From assembly GCA_024213275.1 (NCBI GenBank), contig JANAVG010000002.1, forward strand, positions 310,001-374,000: 64,000 nucleotides of DNA, given 5' to 3'. Origin of the DNA: Rossellomorea sp. BNER. Lineage in GTDB: Bacteria; Bacillota; Bacilli; Bacillales; Bacillaceae_B. Every line of letters begins with the position of its first letter. Within the stretch, counting starts at the first letter, position 1. The position numbers were made by a program, and so were the translations under genes. Below the pieces are notes generated by a model. That model worked only from the letters and a program-made list of their open reading frames with translations. It made no database searches and was not told where the DNA came from. Below, piece after piece: positions 1 through 9,315 of this stretch.

Positions 1-3000
1 TTGTACGGTGAATCAATAGACAACTTGGAAAATAAGTCTAGCATTTTATCCAATAAATTAAAATTGCAAAAGTCTAGTGTGGAATTGTTAGATAAAGCGT
101 ACAAAGAAGCAGTTGCAAGTGGTGGAGCATTTACCAAGAACGCACAGAACTTAGCGATTCGATTAGAACGTGCAAAACGTGAAATGATGGGAACTGAAAA
201 GCAAATATCAGATGTAAACCGTGAATTAGTGGAACAAAACGGATTGCTTGTTACGAATCGCAGCTTATGGGGTAGAACTTTCGATAATTTAAGTGAACAC
301 ATTAAAGATAGCAAAAAAGAATTAGATGGTTTGCAGAACGTCATGGCTGGTGGATTGATTGCAGCTGGTGTGGGATTTGGTGCTGCAGTTTATTCGGCTG
401 CATCCTTTGAACAAGCTCTTGCTGATGTAAAAGCTATTTCGGGTGCAACTGGTGATGAGATGACTCAATTATCCAAACTAGCCAAGGATTTAGGAGAAAC
501 CACACGTTATAGCGGTAAACAAGTATTAGAAGGTGCACAGGAGTTAATAAAAGCTGGTGTATCACTTGAAGATATTATGGGCGGTGCATTGAAAGGTGCT
601 CTTGATTTAGCTACTGCAGGCGAATTAGAACTTGCTGAAGCAGCGGAAATTGCTTCTACTGCCCTAAATGCATTTGAGAAAGATAATCTAAGTGTATCAA
701 ATGCAGCAGATATTTTAGCAGGGGCGGCTAATGTATCGGCAACTGATGTTAGAGAAATGCAATACGGATTAGCACAAGCAGCATCGACTGCAAGTGCAAC
801 AGGCTTGACCTTTGAAGAAACAGCCACAGCATTAGCGGTTCTTGCCCAAAATGGGTTAAAAGGATCTGATGCAGGTACATCCCTAAAAACTATGCTTATG
901 CGCTTAATTCCAGAGACAAATGAAGCTAAAGAAGCGTTCAAAAAATTAGGATTAATAACAGATGATGGTGCAAATAAATTCTTTGATGCGGAAGGTAACA
1001 TTAAAGATTTTAGCGATGTTGTAGGGATACTTCACGATTCACTTGATGACCTTAATCCAAAAGAACGTTCTGCTGCATTAAAGGAATTGTTTGGCACAGA
1101 TGCCTATCGTGCAGGTGCAATATTCTTTAAAGAAGCAGCGTCTGGTGTGGAAGAAATGAATCAAGCTATGAAAGAAACAACTGCAGCAGAAGTCGCAGCT
1201 GTAAGAATGGATACGTTTTTAGGGAAGTTAGAGGAATTAAAATCTACACTCTCTACTTTAGGTATTGAGATAGCAGATGAGGCTATGGGAGATTTAACTG
1301 ATACCGTCAAAGAATTGACTGGATGGGTAAAAGACCTAGATCCTGAAATGGTGGCTATTGGATTAAAAGCAATAGGTGCAGCGGCTGGATTTGGATTAAT
1401 GGCTACTACACTCGTAAGAGTCAGTCGAGGATTGATGTTGTTAAGTGCTAATCCTATTGGGCTTGCTATTACAGGTATATCTTTATTGGTCGGTGCCTTT
1501 GTTGGTTTAAATGAAGTTGCAGAAGAAAATGAAAAAATATCATTTGATGCTATAAAAGCCAAACAAAAAGAAATCGAAACCACTGATCAGATGATTAATC
1601 GATTTAACGAGTTGGAAAATAAGAACAGATTATCAAATGATGAAATGTTGCGATTCTTGGATATTCAAGCTGAATTAGAAAAGACTAGTTCACCTGCAAA
1701 AATTAAAGAATTGAAGGATGAACAAAATAGATTGCTTGAAAAATCCACACTCACAAATGAAGAAATGAACGAGTTTGTGGGATTGAATGACAGCATAATA
1801 GAAAAGGCTCCTGATACCGTAAAAGCCATTTCTAAAGAAGGTGAAGCGTATGCATTAAATACGCAAGCTATCCGTGAAATGAACCAAGAGAAACGTGAAT
1901 CGATGTTGATTGAAGCCGAGAATGAACTGATGGACGGTTTATTTAAACAAGCTGAAATTCAACGTGAAATCAACGGAATCGTCAAGGAACGAAATACAAT
2001 CAACGAAGAAATGAAAGTTAAAAAAGATGAATTAATTTCTAAAAACGCAGAAATAAAAGAGCAAGAAGCTAAAATTGAAGAAATCTCCAAAAGCAATCGA
2101 GACACCAAAGAAGGTGAATTAGCATTAGCGAATAATGCATTACAAGTCTTAATGACTGAAAAAGAGCAAATACAGGGGAAATTAGGTCAGTTAGGCGAAG
2201 AGTTTAACACGAAAACAAAGTCATTAGAGAAATCACGAGGAGAAATTCAAGCGATTGAAAAGGCGAAGTTTGAGTATGAACAAATCATCCTTGCTATTGC
2301 TGGTGTGAATGCTAAAAAAGGTGAAGGACTTTCTACCGTAAACGCTGAAATTGAAGCTATTCAACGACAAAAAGCAGAATTAGATAGAAAACTATCAAAG
2401 CAAGAAATTGGAACTGCCGAATATCGTGAACAAAAAGCTCAACTAGATGAACAATTGGATAGATTAAGAACAGCGCAAGGTGAGCTTGAAGAGATTAACG
2501 AATTAGCTGGCGAGACGATTTATGATAAAGAAATCAATCTAAAAATGAATCCTAGTATAGATAGTTTAAATAGCTCACTAACTTCTCCCCTTTACAGGAA
2601 TTTATATATTCGTGGACATTCAACTGGACTTTTACAGTTATCAAACCCGTCTTATGCAGATGGTACTGATTTTCATCCGGGTGGTGTTGCTTTAGCCGGA
2701 GAAGAAGGGTATGAGCTTGCTAAAATGGGCAATCGTTGGTCTATGTTAGATTTTGGACTCCACAACTTACCACGAGGCACACAAGTATTTACCCATGATG
2801 AATCCAAACGTATTTTAGGTGCATTAAATAACGTTCCTGCCTATGCAGCTGGTATTAGTCGAAGTGGTGAAGTGGATAGGATGATAAACAGTCTTGGTAA
2901 AACATCACAAGGCTCAAATGGCACGGCTGATAATAGTCGTGTAATCAATGTTTATCCACAAAAAGCCATCCTAGACGAAAGAGAATTAATGCGGACTCTC

Positions 3001-3027
3001 AAAAGAATGGAGGTGCTGTATGGCTGA
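1..3027 (+). CDS. Phage tail tape measure protein, TP901 type (5' end outside window)
   Basis: This protein sets the length of the siphophage tail tube and takes part in DNA ejection. The visible 1008 residues contain a TP901-type core at about residues 115-440, rich in small residues and containing SFEQALADVKAISGATGDE. A hydrophobic stretch follows at about 455-500 (GLKAIGAAAGFGLMATTL and following), then a long charged coiled coil at about 510-850. The first codon in view is TTG at base 1 with no upstream sequence, so the true N-terminus probably lies outside. It overlaps the next gene by 8 bases, as is usual in tail operons. The family call is firm; the length is a minimum. Confidence 0.93.
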   Translation: MYGESIDNLENKSSILSNKLKLQKSSVELLDKAYKEAVASGGAFTKNAQNLAIRLERAKREMMGTEKQISDVNRELVEQNGLLVTNRSLWGRTFDNLSEHIKDSKKELDGLQNVMAGGLIAAGVGFGAAVYSAASFEQALADVKAISGATGDEMTQLSKLAKDLGETTRYSGKQVLEGAQELIKAGVSLEDIMGGALKGALDLATAGELELAEAAEIASTALNAFEKDNLSVSNAADILAGAANVSATDVREMQYGLAQAASTASATGLTFEETATALAVLAQNGLKGSDAGTSLKTMLMRLIPETNEAKEAFKKLGLITDDGANKFFDAEGNIKDFSDVVGILHDSLDDLNPKERSAALKELFGTDAYRAGAIFFKEAASGVEEMNQAMKETTAAEVAAVRMDTFLGKLEELKSTLSTLGIEIADEAMGDLTDTVKELTGWVKDLDPEMVAIGLKAIGAAAGFGLMATTLVRVSRGLMLLSANPIGLAITGISLLVGAFVGLNEVAEENEKISFDAIKAKQKEIETTDQMINRFNELENKNRLSNDEMLRFLDIQAELEKTSSPAKIKELKDEQNRLLEKSTLTNEEMNEFVGLNDSIIEKAPDTVKAISKEGEAYALNTQAIREMNQEKRESMLIEAENELMDGLFKQAEIQREINGIVKERNTINEEMKVKKDELISKNAEIKEQEAKIEEISKSNRDTKEGELALANNALQVLMTEKEQIQGKLGQLGEEFNTKTKSLEKSRGEIQAIEKAKFEYEQIILAIAGVNAKKGEGLSTVNAEIEAIQRQKAELDRKLSKQEIGTAEYREQKAQLDEQLDRLRTAQGELEEINELAGETIYDKEINLKMNPSIDSLNSSLTSPLYRNLYIRGHSTGLLQLSNPSYADGTDFHPGGVALAGEEGYELAKMGNRWSMLDFGLHNLPRGTQVFTHDESKRILGALNNVPAYAAGISRSGEVDRMINSLGKTSQGSNGTADNSRVINVYPQKAILDERELMRTLKRMEVLYG

Positions 3028-3877
3028 TAAGATTTCATGGTTTGATGCAAATGGTACAGAACACGTATTCAATACAGACATTAAAGTTTTAGATGGTATG
3101 AATGGACATTTTATGCCTCCTATCTCATTTGTGGAAGAACAAGTGCCCTTTCACGAAGGTAGTAAGTTGCGCCAAGTGAGAGTAGAACCTAGAGACGTTG
3201 ATATCCCTGTATATATCGAATATAAAAATGAAATCGAGTTAAGGCAAAAAATGCGGAAAACGTTACGTATTTTTAACCCTTTAAAAGCAGACGGGAAATT
3301 AAAGGTATTTGCTCCTGATGGTAGTCAAAGGGAGCTTTTTTGTCGTTATTCCACAGGGTTAGAAGGAAGAGAAGACGTTGATGAAAAAGGTTTCTATTGG
3401 CAAAAAATAATTCTAGTATTTCATGCCTTTGATCCGTTTTGGTACGACACGGTTACGAAAGTAGAAACATTTACAACAGGTCAACCAGCAACATTCTTCC
3501 CTTTCTTCCCACTTCGTCTATCTGCCTCGTCTGTTTTTGCCGATGCAACTATTGATAATACAGGCGATGTAGAATCCTATCCAGAGTGGATCATTAAAGG
3601 TGCGGGAGAAAATATCGTTCTAAGAAACCTTACCACAGGTCAACTATTACAATTAAATACCTCATTACAAGTAGGTGAATCAATAACTATTGATACTAGA
3701 CCAAATAAACAAACCATTAGAAAAAGTGATGGAACTAACTTGTTTTACACTATTTCAGATGAGTCATCTTTATGGTCACTTGAAGCTGGACTAAATAACA
3801 TTCGAATAGAAATGGGTAATTCTACGGCTGATTCTTCTGTCCAATTATCCTATAAAAATAGGTATTGGAGTGTGTAG
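3020..3877 (+). CDS. Phage distal tail protein (Dit-like, siphovirus tail component family)
   Basis: Dit forms the hub that joins the tail tube to the baseplate. The 285-residue product has the family layout: an N-terminal half with the VPFHEGSKLRQVRVEPRDVDIPV segment pattern (about residues 43-65) and KKTLRIFNPLKADGKL-like text, then a C-terminal galectin-like beta domain. Family proteins are commonly 230-290 residues. The ATG follows a good GGAGGTG site at 3009-3015 inside the end of the tape measure gene, so translation is coupled. Position directly after the tape measure and before a Gp37-like baseplate gene is the standard order. Confidence 0.88.
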   Translation: MADKISWFDANGTEHVFNTDIKVLDGMNGHFMPPISFVEEQVPFHEGSKLRQVRVEPRDVDIPVYIEYKNEIELRQKMRKTLRIFNPLKADGKLKVFAPDGSQRELFCRYSTGLEGREDVDEKGFYWQKIILVFHAFDPFWYDTVTKVETFTTGQPATFFPFFPLRLSASSVFADATIDNTGDVESYPEWIIKGAGENIVLRNLTTGQLLQLNTSLQVGESITIDTRPNKQTIRKSDGTNLFYTISDESSLWSLEAGLNNIRIEMGNSTADSSVQLSYKNRYWSV

Positions 3878-3878
3878 A

Positions 3879-5102
3879 ATGAATTATAAATTGTATGTAA
3901 GAGATCAGTATTTTAGAAAAGTTGTTCCTATTACTGATTATAAATCTTTGAAAATGTTACTAAAATTCAATGCATCTAGTACTTGGGAGATTATTTTACC
4001 AACCGACTGTGAAGCAACAAAAGAACTTTATAATACAAAAGCAGGAATAATCGTTAAACGTAATAATGTAACAATACTCTCTGGAACAGTAAATAAAAGT
4101 AGTAGAAGCTTTAGTAGAGATGAAGATACAATTACTTTCAGTGGATTTGATGATACTCATTTGTTAGAAAATATTGCTAGCCCTGTACCTAATGGTGCTT
4201 CATTCTCAACACAAGAGTATGATGTTCGTACAGGTGTTGCCGAAACGATTATGAAACAATATGCTGATGTTAATATTGGTCAAAATGCTCAATCAGTAAG
4301 AAAGATACATAATTTAATAAATTCAGTCGATAAAGGACTAGGTAAAACTGTAACAGGTAGAGCAAGGTTTCATAAATTAATGGAATTATTTCAAAGCTTA
4401 GCTTTATCAGGTGGAGACTTAGGTTTTAAAATTGCACAAAGTGGAGACAATCTTGAATTTCAAGTCTATCAGCCTACAGATAAAACTAAAATTGCAGTAT
4501 TTAGTCCCTTACTTGGAAATCTTTTAGACTTTGAATATAACATTGAAAAACCAAAGGCGAATTATATTATTGTCGGTGGTGGTGGCGAAGGTACAGAAAG
4601 GTTATTTGTAGAAGGTGGAGACAATGAGAGTATTGCTAAATATAGTCGAATGGAATTGTTTGTTGATCAAAGAAATACAACAGATATTGCAGAACTAAAA
4701 CAAACTCTCGAAGAAGAATTAGCGAATAACATTGAACAAACCAGTTTATCAATCACACCAAATGATACTGAAAACTTAGCTTTTGGTCGTGATTATAATT
4801 TAGGTGATAAAGTGTCTGTCATCATTACCCAACCAAATGAGGTAATTGATGTTGAGACACTTTATTATTTTATCTCAGCTTATCAATCAGCACCTTTCGA
4901 AGTGGAGAGAGTGCGAAAAATACAGGAAAAGATAAGTGTAGTTGAAGATGTTGTACGAGAGGTAAATTTAACAATCACACCAACAGGTGAGAGTATTTCT
5001 CCTGTTGTCGGTACACCTGATTCACTATCGAGTGTAGTACCTAAAATTTATAAAAATGTAGATAAACTTACTAAAAGAATTAACAAATTAGAAAGGAGAT
5101 AA
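3879..5102 (+). CDS. Phage baseplate/tail protein, ReqiPepy6 Gp37-like
   Basis: This is a siphovirus baseplate protein of about 407 residues, in the slot where Tal-type hub proteins sit. The text MNYKLYVRDQYFRKVV, a middle segment with PKANYIIVGGGGEGTERLF and a C-terminal KIYKNVDKLTKRINKLERR coiled end fit the ReqiPepy6 Gp37-like family. The frame also opens with a GTG at 3870, but a GGAG at 3867-3870 lies 8 bases before the ATG at 3879, so the ATG is preferred. It starts one base after the upstream stop codon. The family call rests on pattern and position. Confidence 0.8.
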   Translation: MNYKLYVRDQYFRKVVPITDYKSLKMLLKFNASSTWEIILPTDCEATKELYNTKAGIIVKRNNVTILSGTVNKSSRSFSRDEDTITFSGFDDTHLLENIASPVPNGASFSTQEYDVRTGVAETIMKQYADVNIGQNAQSVRKIHNLINSVDKGLGKTVTGRARFHKLMELFQSLALSGGDLGFKIAQSGDNLEFQVYQPTDKTKIAVFSPLLGNLLDFEYNIEKPKANYIIVGGGGEGTERLFVEGGDNESIAKYSRMELFVDQRNTTDIAELKQTLEEELANNIEQTSLSITPNDTENLAFGRDYNLGDKVSVIITQPNEVIDVETLYYFISAYQSAPFEVERVRKIQEKISVVEDVVREVNLTITPTGESISPVVGTPDSLSSVVPKIYKNVDKLTKRINKLERR

Positions 5103-5105
5103 AAA

Positions 5106-6176
5106 ATGACGATTACGTATTTCCCATTTGATTCTGGACAAGGTGCAAATGTTAGTGAAATCCAATGGCAAAAAATGTCCGACTATTGGATGGGAACAGG
5201 AGCAATTCAAACGGAGTTAAATGAGTTAAAAGTTTTTGCGGATTCGACAGGGATGCAAGTTAAGGTTATGAGCGGGAGAGCATGGTTAAAAGGACACTTT
5301 TTCGAATCGGATGCAGAGGAAGTTCTTTCTATTGGTGCATCAGATGCTACTAATCCAAGAAAAGACCTTGTTATTCTTCGTGTTGATTGGAACACGAATA
5401 GAATTGAACAGGCAGTTCTACAAGGTGTTCCGTCTGCTTCTCCTACTGCGCCTGCGCTTACACAAAATACAAGCCGTTGGGAAATCGATTTGGCGGAAAT
5501 TACCGTCAATGCAGGAGTTAATACGATTACGGCGGGGGATGTAAAAGATAAAAGGGAATATTCTCAACATGCGACAAACAGACAAATTACGGTTATCCCA
5601 GAGATAAAAGATGCAAACACAAGTGGAGACGCATACCCGATTGGAGTTACAACCTTTGCAACTACTGAGGGTTCAACAGGTTATCCAGTATCGAGTTTAG
5701 GAACCGTTTTAAATATAAAAATGGGTAGTTTCCGATTTACACAAGTTTTCTACTATCATGGGTTTGATGCAAAAAACGCAGGTCAATGGTTTAGACACTG
5801 GTACAACGGTTCATGGTCTAATTGGATGAAATCCATACATTTACAATCTCCAGCATGGATTACCGCAACTTTACAAAATGGATTTGCCCATCAATACAGC
5901 GGATTTCGTTACTATAAAGATGAACTTGGAAATGTACGTGTAGACGCAATTATAAATGGCGGATTGGTGAACAGAGATACTGTTATTACTGTATTTCCTG
6001 CCGGTTATAGACCTAGTAGTGACTATACACTATTGTCAGGCTCTGAATATATCGATAGTTCGGGTTACAAGTCTTTCCCGATTAATGTAGCGAAAAATGG
6101 TTACGTTCAACAAGATGCGGTTAGATATTCGACAGGATTCTTAAAAATTAGCGGTTCATTTAGAGCTGAGTTATAG
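5106..6176 (+). CDS. Phage tail fibre / baseplate upper protein with pyocin-knob-like segment
   Basis: A 356-residue structural protein, likely part of the adsorption apparatus. The N-terminal part (about residues 1-160) begins ITYFPFDSGQGANVSE and resembles the fibre-attachment domains of Gram-positive phage baseplates. Residues about 175-245 carry a knob-like pattern (tri-aromatic QVFYYHGF, then WFRHWYNGSWSNW). The C-terminal 110 residues look like a small beta domain that could bind the host surface. An AAAGGAGAT site precedes the ATG. The gene is four bases from the baseplate gene. Host receptor cannot be read from sequence. Confidence 0.72.
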   Translation: MTITYFPFDSGQGANVSEIQWQKMSDYWMGTGAIQTELNELKVFADSTGMQVKVMSGRAWLKGHFFESDAEEVLSIGASDATNPRKDLVILRVDWNTNRIEQAVLQGVPSASPTAPALTQNTSRWEIDLAEITVNAGVNTITAGDVKDKREYSQHATNRQITVIPEIKDANTSGDAYPIGVTTFATTEGSTGYPVSSLGTVLNIKMGSFRFTQVFYYHGFDAKNAGQWFRHWYNGSWSNWMKSIHLQSPAWITATLQNGFAHQYSGFRYYKDELGNVRVDAIINGGLVNRDTVITVFPAGYRPSSDYTLLSGSEYIDSSGYKSFPINVAKNGYVQQDAVRYSTGFLKISGSFRAEL

Positions 6177-6187
6177 GAGGGATTACT

Positions 6188-6454
6188 TTGTGGGTTTGGA
6201 GAATAGATAGTGATGGTTTTTATATTGAACCTGTTGAAATTTCAGAAGGTGAAGAAATTCCAAAAGATTGTGTGGAAGTTGAGCCACCTCCATATTTTAA
6301 AGCATACTGGAACGGTGCTTCATGGAAGGAAGGATTAACACAAGCTGAAATTGATGCGATTAAAAATACACCTTTACCACCTACTCCAATTGAAAAACTC
6401 GCAAAAGACCAAGCAGATTTAATGTTTCAATTGGTCATGAAAGGAGTTTTATAA
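6188..6454 (+). CDS. Small phage tail-fibre-associated protein
   Basis: An 88-residue protein starting at TTG, seven bases after a GGAGG site. It begins WVWRIDSDGFYIEPVE, has a proline-rich middle and ends PTPIEKLAKDQADLMFQLVMKG. This bipartite layout is common in small proteins encoded after fibre genes in Bacillus phages, where they are thought to help assembly. The stop codon TAA directly abuts the next ATG. No enzymatic motif is seen. Function is inferred from position only. Confidence 0.62.
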   Translation: MWVWRIDSDGFYIEPVEISEGEEIPKDCVEVEPPPYFKAYWNGASWKEGLTQAEIDAIKNTPLPPTPIEKLAKDQADLMFQLVMKGVL

Positions 6455-6589
6455 ATGAATTGGTACGATCTCGTAGGACGTTATTATAGAGCTGGTTTTT
6501 ATACTAACGATCAAGTGAAGGTTTTTGTAGTAAACCAAAAGATTACAGAAGAACAATATGAGGAAATCACAGGAGAACCATATTTATGA
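6455..6589 (+). CDS. XkdX family phage protein
   Basis: A 44-residue protein. The pattern W-x5-R-YY-x2-G-x-YT, then VKVFVVNQKIT and ending ITGEPYL is the classic XkdX motif found in PBSX and many Bacillus tail operons. It sits between fibre-associated genes, and its ribosome binding site AAAGGAG lies in the end of the previous gene. It starts on the base after the preceding stop codon. The molecular role of XkdX is unknown; it is presumed structural. Confidence 0.82.
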   Translation: MNWYDLVGRYYRAGFYTNDQVKVFVVNQKITEEQYEEITGEPYL

Positions 6590-6603
6590 GAGGTTCTTTT
6601 TTT
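6574..6603 (+). terminator. Possible weak hairpin terminator at the XkdX stop
   Basis: AGAACC at 6574-6579 can pair with GGTTCT at 6592-6597, followed by a run of T to 6603. The loop is 12 bases and the stem only 6 bp, so it may attenuate rather than stop transcription of the late operon. Confidence 0.35.
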
Positions 6604-6626
6604 ACGCCCAAAAGAGGTGAAAGTAA

Positions 6627-6815
6627 ATGTCAAATATCTTAACAAATTCAGAAGGGATGCCGTATCCCCAGCATGAGAAGACAGACGGTACATTTGCAAA
6701 AACTGGTGAAAATAATCCACTACCATCTAAAGATGCAGATGTGAAGGTTGAATTAGAGCTTGTAAAAGCTGAATTACAAGAAATAAAAACATTACTAAAT
6801 TCTTATTTAGGTTAA
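6627..6815 (+). CDS. Small acidic phage protein
   Basis: A 62-residue protein with no recognised domain. The first half is polar (NSEGMPYPQHEKTDGTFAK); the second half is a predicted charged helix (VELELVKAELQEIKTLL) able to form a coiled coil. An AGAGGTGAAAG site precedes the ATG. It lies inside the tail-fibre gene run, 11 bases ahead of the next gene, so a minor structural or assembly role is the simplest guess. Confidence 0.6.
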   Translation: MSNILTNSEGMPYPQHEKTDGTFAKTGENNPLPSKDADVKVELELVKAELQEIKTLLNSYLG

Positions 6816-6827
6816 GGAGGAGATTAA

Positions 6828-7196
6828 ATGGCAGATATTAATTCAATGGCAGCACGAAGTGGTAAGGTAATTAAAAGTGATAATACGGTAGTAAATGAAG
6901 CGGATGGGATTAATGCAGACGGCAGTCGTAATGTATCACTAACGGGGAGTAATCTTATAGATACTCAAACGGAAGCAGATGCAGTTACAGGAGTTTTAAC
7001 TTTTGCTCAAGACATTCATTACATTGAGATTCTCAACAGAGACACTGTAAATGAGGGAACTTTTCTTGTGAATGGTTTTAATATTATTGTTCCTGCGAAT
7101 AGCCCTTTTCAAATAACAAACGTATCGAAAGGTACTGTAGGCAAAACCGTTACAGTCACTGGTTCAACGTCTTATGCAGTGAATCAGTATGTGTAG
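6828..7196 (+). CDS. Small phage structural protein (beta-rich)
   Basis: A 122-residue protein of alternating polar and hydrophobic strands with no lysine-rich or catalytic segment. It has an A/G/T/N-rich composition (INADGSRNVSLTGSNLID) and a C-terminal half reading as beta strands (EGTFLVNGFNIIVPANSPFQ), as in head or fibre decoration domains. A GGAGGAG site precedes the ATG, and it ends 11 bases before the large fibre gene. Family not recognised. Confidence 0.62.
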   Translation: MADINSMAARSGKVIKSDNTVVNEADGINADGSRNVSLTGSNLIDTQTEADAVTGVLTFAQDIHYIEILNRDTVNEGTFLVNGFNIIVPANSPFQITNVSKGTVGKTVTVTGSTSYAVNQYV

Positions 7197-7207
7197 GGGG
7201 TGTCTGA

Positions 7208-8650
7208 ATGGGATACGGAAGTAAAGGACACCAAATTATACAAATAACGGGTGGAGGATCATCTGCTTATGAACGACAAGTTGATTATGTTGAAGAGGTT
7301 AAGAAAAATGCGAACTTCGATAAATCAACTGTATGGATTGAATACGGTAATCCCCAAAGACATTTCCATGTCATACAACCTATCTCAAAAGATAAAGGGG
7401 TTAAGTATACCTTTACAAAAAACGCGAATGACGACTATATTATTGCGCTTGATGGTAGTGTCGGGACAATCGCAAAGCAAGAAAAAACAGCAGAAACAAA
7501 GAACTATGAGAGCGAAACGGGTACAATTAATAAACTTTACCCTCCTAGTTTTTACGCTGAAACCGTTGGAAGCACAATCTATTTTGAATTCGTGGGAACA
7601 GGTTTCACTTTTAACCACTACGCAGATAATAGAGGCGGTATGTGGCAATTTGATATAAAAACCATTACTGATGTTGCGGTAGGGACTGTTGATATTAGTA
7701 CATTTTCAACCACTGTTGTATCGCCTAAAAGCACCCCTGTTATAAACGGATTGGTAGAAGGAAAATACAAAGTTACTGCCACTTTTACAGGCGATGATCC
7801 GGCTAACCTACCGAGTGGTGGCGCAGGAACTTCAAGGGGTTGGGTATGGCACGAAACAAGAGAAGGATATGCCACTAAAACACTTAGCATACTTAACAAG
7901 TTTGATGTACTAACTGAAACTGAAGATGTCTTATACAGTTATTCCAATAAAGAATTCGCTATTAATTGCAGACCGTTTAATAGTGGTTATGCTTTTAATT
8001 GGGTTCCAGAACATAATGCTGTAGGGACGGCTTTTAAGGTTGTTGACCAACAACTAATTATAAATGGTGAATTAACTAGTTGGTTCGCTGTTAATAACTA
8101 CATCAAAAACGTGGACAGTATGCAGTTAATCCAAAAAGTTCAAGGAAAATCGCCGGAAGATGGTGCAGCACTTGTTGAAATAATCACAATCCATTCGCTT
8201 AAAGACGGTGTTTTGAGTGTCACAGGGAAAATGAACTTTTTGAAACAAACAGAAATTGATGTTGGTTATAGTATGATGTGCCCTGTTTATCCGAGTTTTT
8301 CAAAGAAGATGAAAACTAGTCTTGGTAATGTGTATGGCACAGTTCTAAGTGATGGGTCGCATACTAACTTATCTGAGGGCGATGAAGCACTTTCATTCGT
8401 GTTTTTAAACGATATTGACAAAAAGGATTATGCTTTAGCAGTTACTATCGATAAGCCTAAAGAAACCTTAAGATACCAAGAGGAAGGTAGAGGAACTCCT
8501 TTTAGTTGGATTGAACACAGAAACACCTCTTTAAATAAGTTATATTTGCAACCATTCAATAATGTTGTTGTGGATGCAGGGTATACGTACAGCTTTTCTC
8601 AAAAGTATGTTATAGGAATTGTCAATGGAGTTAGCGATCTTCTTCTGTAA
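7208..8650 (+). CDS. Large phage tail/fibre protein, putative receptor-binding
   Basis: A 480-residue beta-rich protein at the distal end of the structural operon. It has a short N-terminal segment (GYGSKGHQIIQITGGGSSAYE), a jelly-roll-like part around residues 100-200 with glycan-binding style aromatics (FYAETVGSTIYFEFVGTGF) and a long C-terminal domain of about 250 residues. No hydrolase motif was recognised. Position after the knob protein and before the lysis genes fits a host-recognition fibre or tip protein. The operon seems to end in the hairpin at 8708-8736. Confidence 0.62.
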   Translation: MGYGSKGHQIIQITGGGSSAYERQVDYVEEVKKNANFDKSTVWIEYGNPQRHFHVIQPISKDKGVKYTFTKNANDDYIIALDGSVGTIAKQEKTAETKNYESETGTINKLYPPSFYAETVGSTIYFEFVGTGFTFNHYADNRGGMWQFDIKTITDVAVGTVDISTFSTTVVSPKSTPVINGLVEGKYKVTATFTGDDPANLPSGGAGTSRGWVWHETREGYATKTLSILNKFDVLTETEDVLYSYSNKEFAINCRPFNSGYAFNWVPEHNAVGTAFKVVDQQLIINGELTSWFAVNNYIKNVDSMQLIQKVQGKSPEDGAALVEIITIHSLKDGVLSVTGKMNFLKQTEIDVGYSMMCPVYPSFSKKMKTSLGNVYGTVLSDGSHTNLSEGDEALSFVFLNDIDKKDYALAVTIDKPKETLRYQEEGRGTPFSWIEHRNTSLNKLYLQPFNNVVVDAGYTYSFSQKYVIGIVNGVSDLLL

Positions 8651-8707
8651 CAAACGGAGGTCTATAGCACGATAAGGAAAGTAAAAAAACATAGTAAAGT
8701 TTACTGA

Positions 8708-8736
8708 GAGTCACATTTATTTGTGGCTCTTTTTTT
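8708..8736 (+). terminator. Rho-independent terminator after tail operon
   Basis: GAGTCAC at 8708-8714 pairs with GTGGCTC at 8723-8729 (one wobble), followed by seven T. It separates the structural genes from the lysis cassette. Confidence 0.75.
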
Positions 8737-8756
8737 AAGGAAAGGTGGTAGGGAAA

Positions 8757-9062
8757 TTGGAAGATATTCCACTAGGAATTGAACAGCGTGTAGATAATCA
8801 TGAAAGACGTATAACTGAACTTGAAAAGAATCAATATGAGATGAAGAACGGAATGTTACGCATTGAAAATACTGTTCTACAACAAGGTAAAGAGCAGAAA
8901 GATATGTTGAGTAAATTTATTGACCACTTTTTTCAAGATAGGAAAGATGTACGTCAAAACAAGACTAAGTTATCTGAAATTCGTTGGCAGACTATTGCTA
9001 CATTACTTGGTGGTGGTGGAGTATTAGTGTTAATTATTCAATGGCTATTAACAAAAATTTAG
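8757..9062 (+). CDS. XhlA-like haemolysin family protein (lysis cassette)
   Basis: A cell-surface/membrane protein that works with the holin in PBSX-type lysis. The first 60 residues form a coiled coil (QRVDNHERRITELEKNQYEM); a basic stretch follows and a single membrane helix ends the protein (TIATLLGGGGVLVLIIQWLL). The frame also opens at GTG 8745, but AGGTGG at 8743-8748 is correctly spaced for the TTG at 8757, which gives 101 residues. The holin gene follows 12 bases later. Confidence 0.8.
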   Translation: MEDIPLGIEQRVDNHERRITELEKNQYEMKNGMLRIENTVLQQGKEQKDMLSKFIDHFFQDRKDVRQNKTKLSEIRWQTIATLLGGGGVLVLIIQWLLTKI

Positions 9063-9074
9063 GGGGATTTAACT

Positions 9075-9266
9075 ATGAATTCACGTTTCAAAAATTATAC
9101 TTTATGGGTTGCTCTTGCTTCCCTTGTTGGTTTATTTATCAATGATATGGGGTTATTAGCACCTGAGAAATTCCAAGAGTATGTAAATGCTATTTTTGCA
9201 GTGTTAATTGCAGCAGGAGTAATCGTCAATCCGTCACTTGGTAAAGGTGTTAAAGACAAATTTTAA
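9075..9266 (+). CDS. Phage holin, phi LC3-like
   Basis: Holins open the membrane so the amidase can reach the wall. This 63-residue protein has a basic start (NSRFKNYTLW), two membrane segments at about residues 10-27 and 36-53, and a charged end (KGVKDKF). It matches the phi LC3 style holin layout in length and in the FKNYTLWVALASLV and VNPSLGKG motifs. A GGGGG site precedes the ATG. It sits between the XhlA-like and amidase genes. Confidence 0.8.
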   Translation: MNSRFKNYTLWVALASLVGLFINDMGLLAPEKFQEYVNAIFAVLIAAGVIVNPSLGKGVKDKF

Positions 9267-9290
9267 AGCTCTCCGAATGGAGGGCTTTTT
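9266..9290 (+). terminator. Hairpin terminator between holin and amidase
   Basis: GCTCTCC (9268-9274), loop GAAT, GGAGGGC (9279-9285), then TTTTT. A strong short hairpin starting at the holin stop; it may lower amidase expression relative to holin. Confidence 0.65.
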
Positions 9291-9315
9291 ATTATGAAAA
9301 AGGAGAGGATTATTC

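Noticed and set aside
507-1583. Two minus-strand open frames (507-1001 and 1161-1583) within the tape measure gene
   Set aside because: They are antisense shadows of a strongly coding plus-strand gene, with low-complexity Ser/Ala composition and no ribosome sites.
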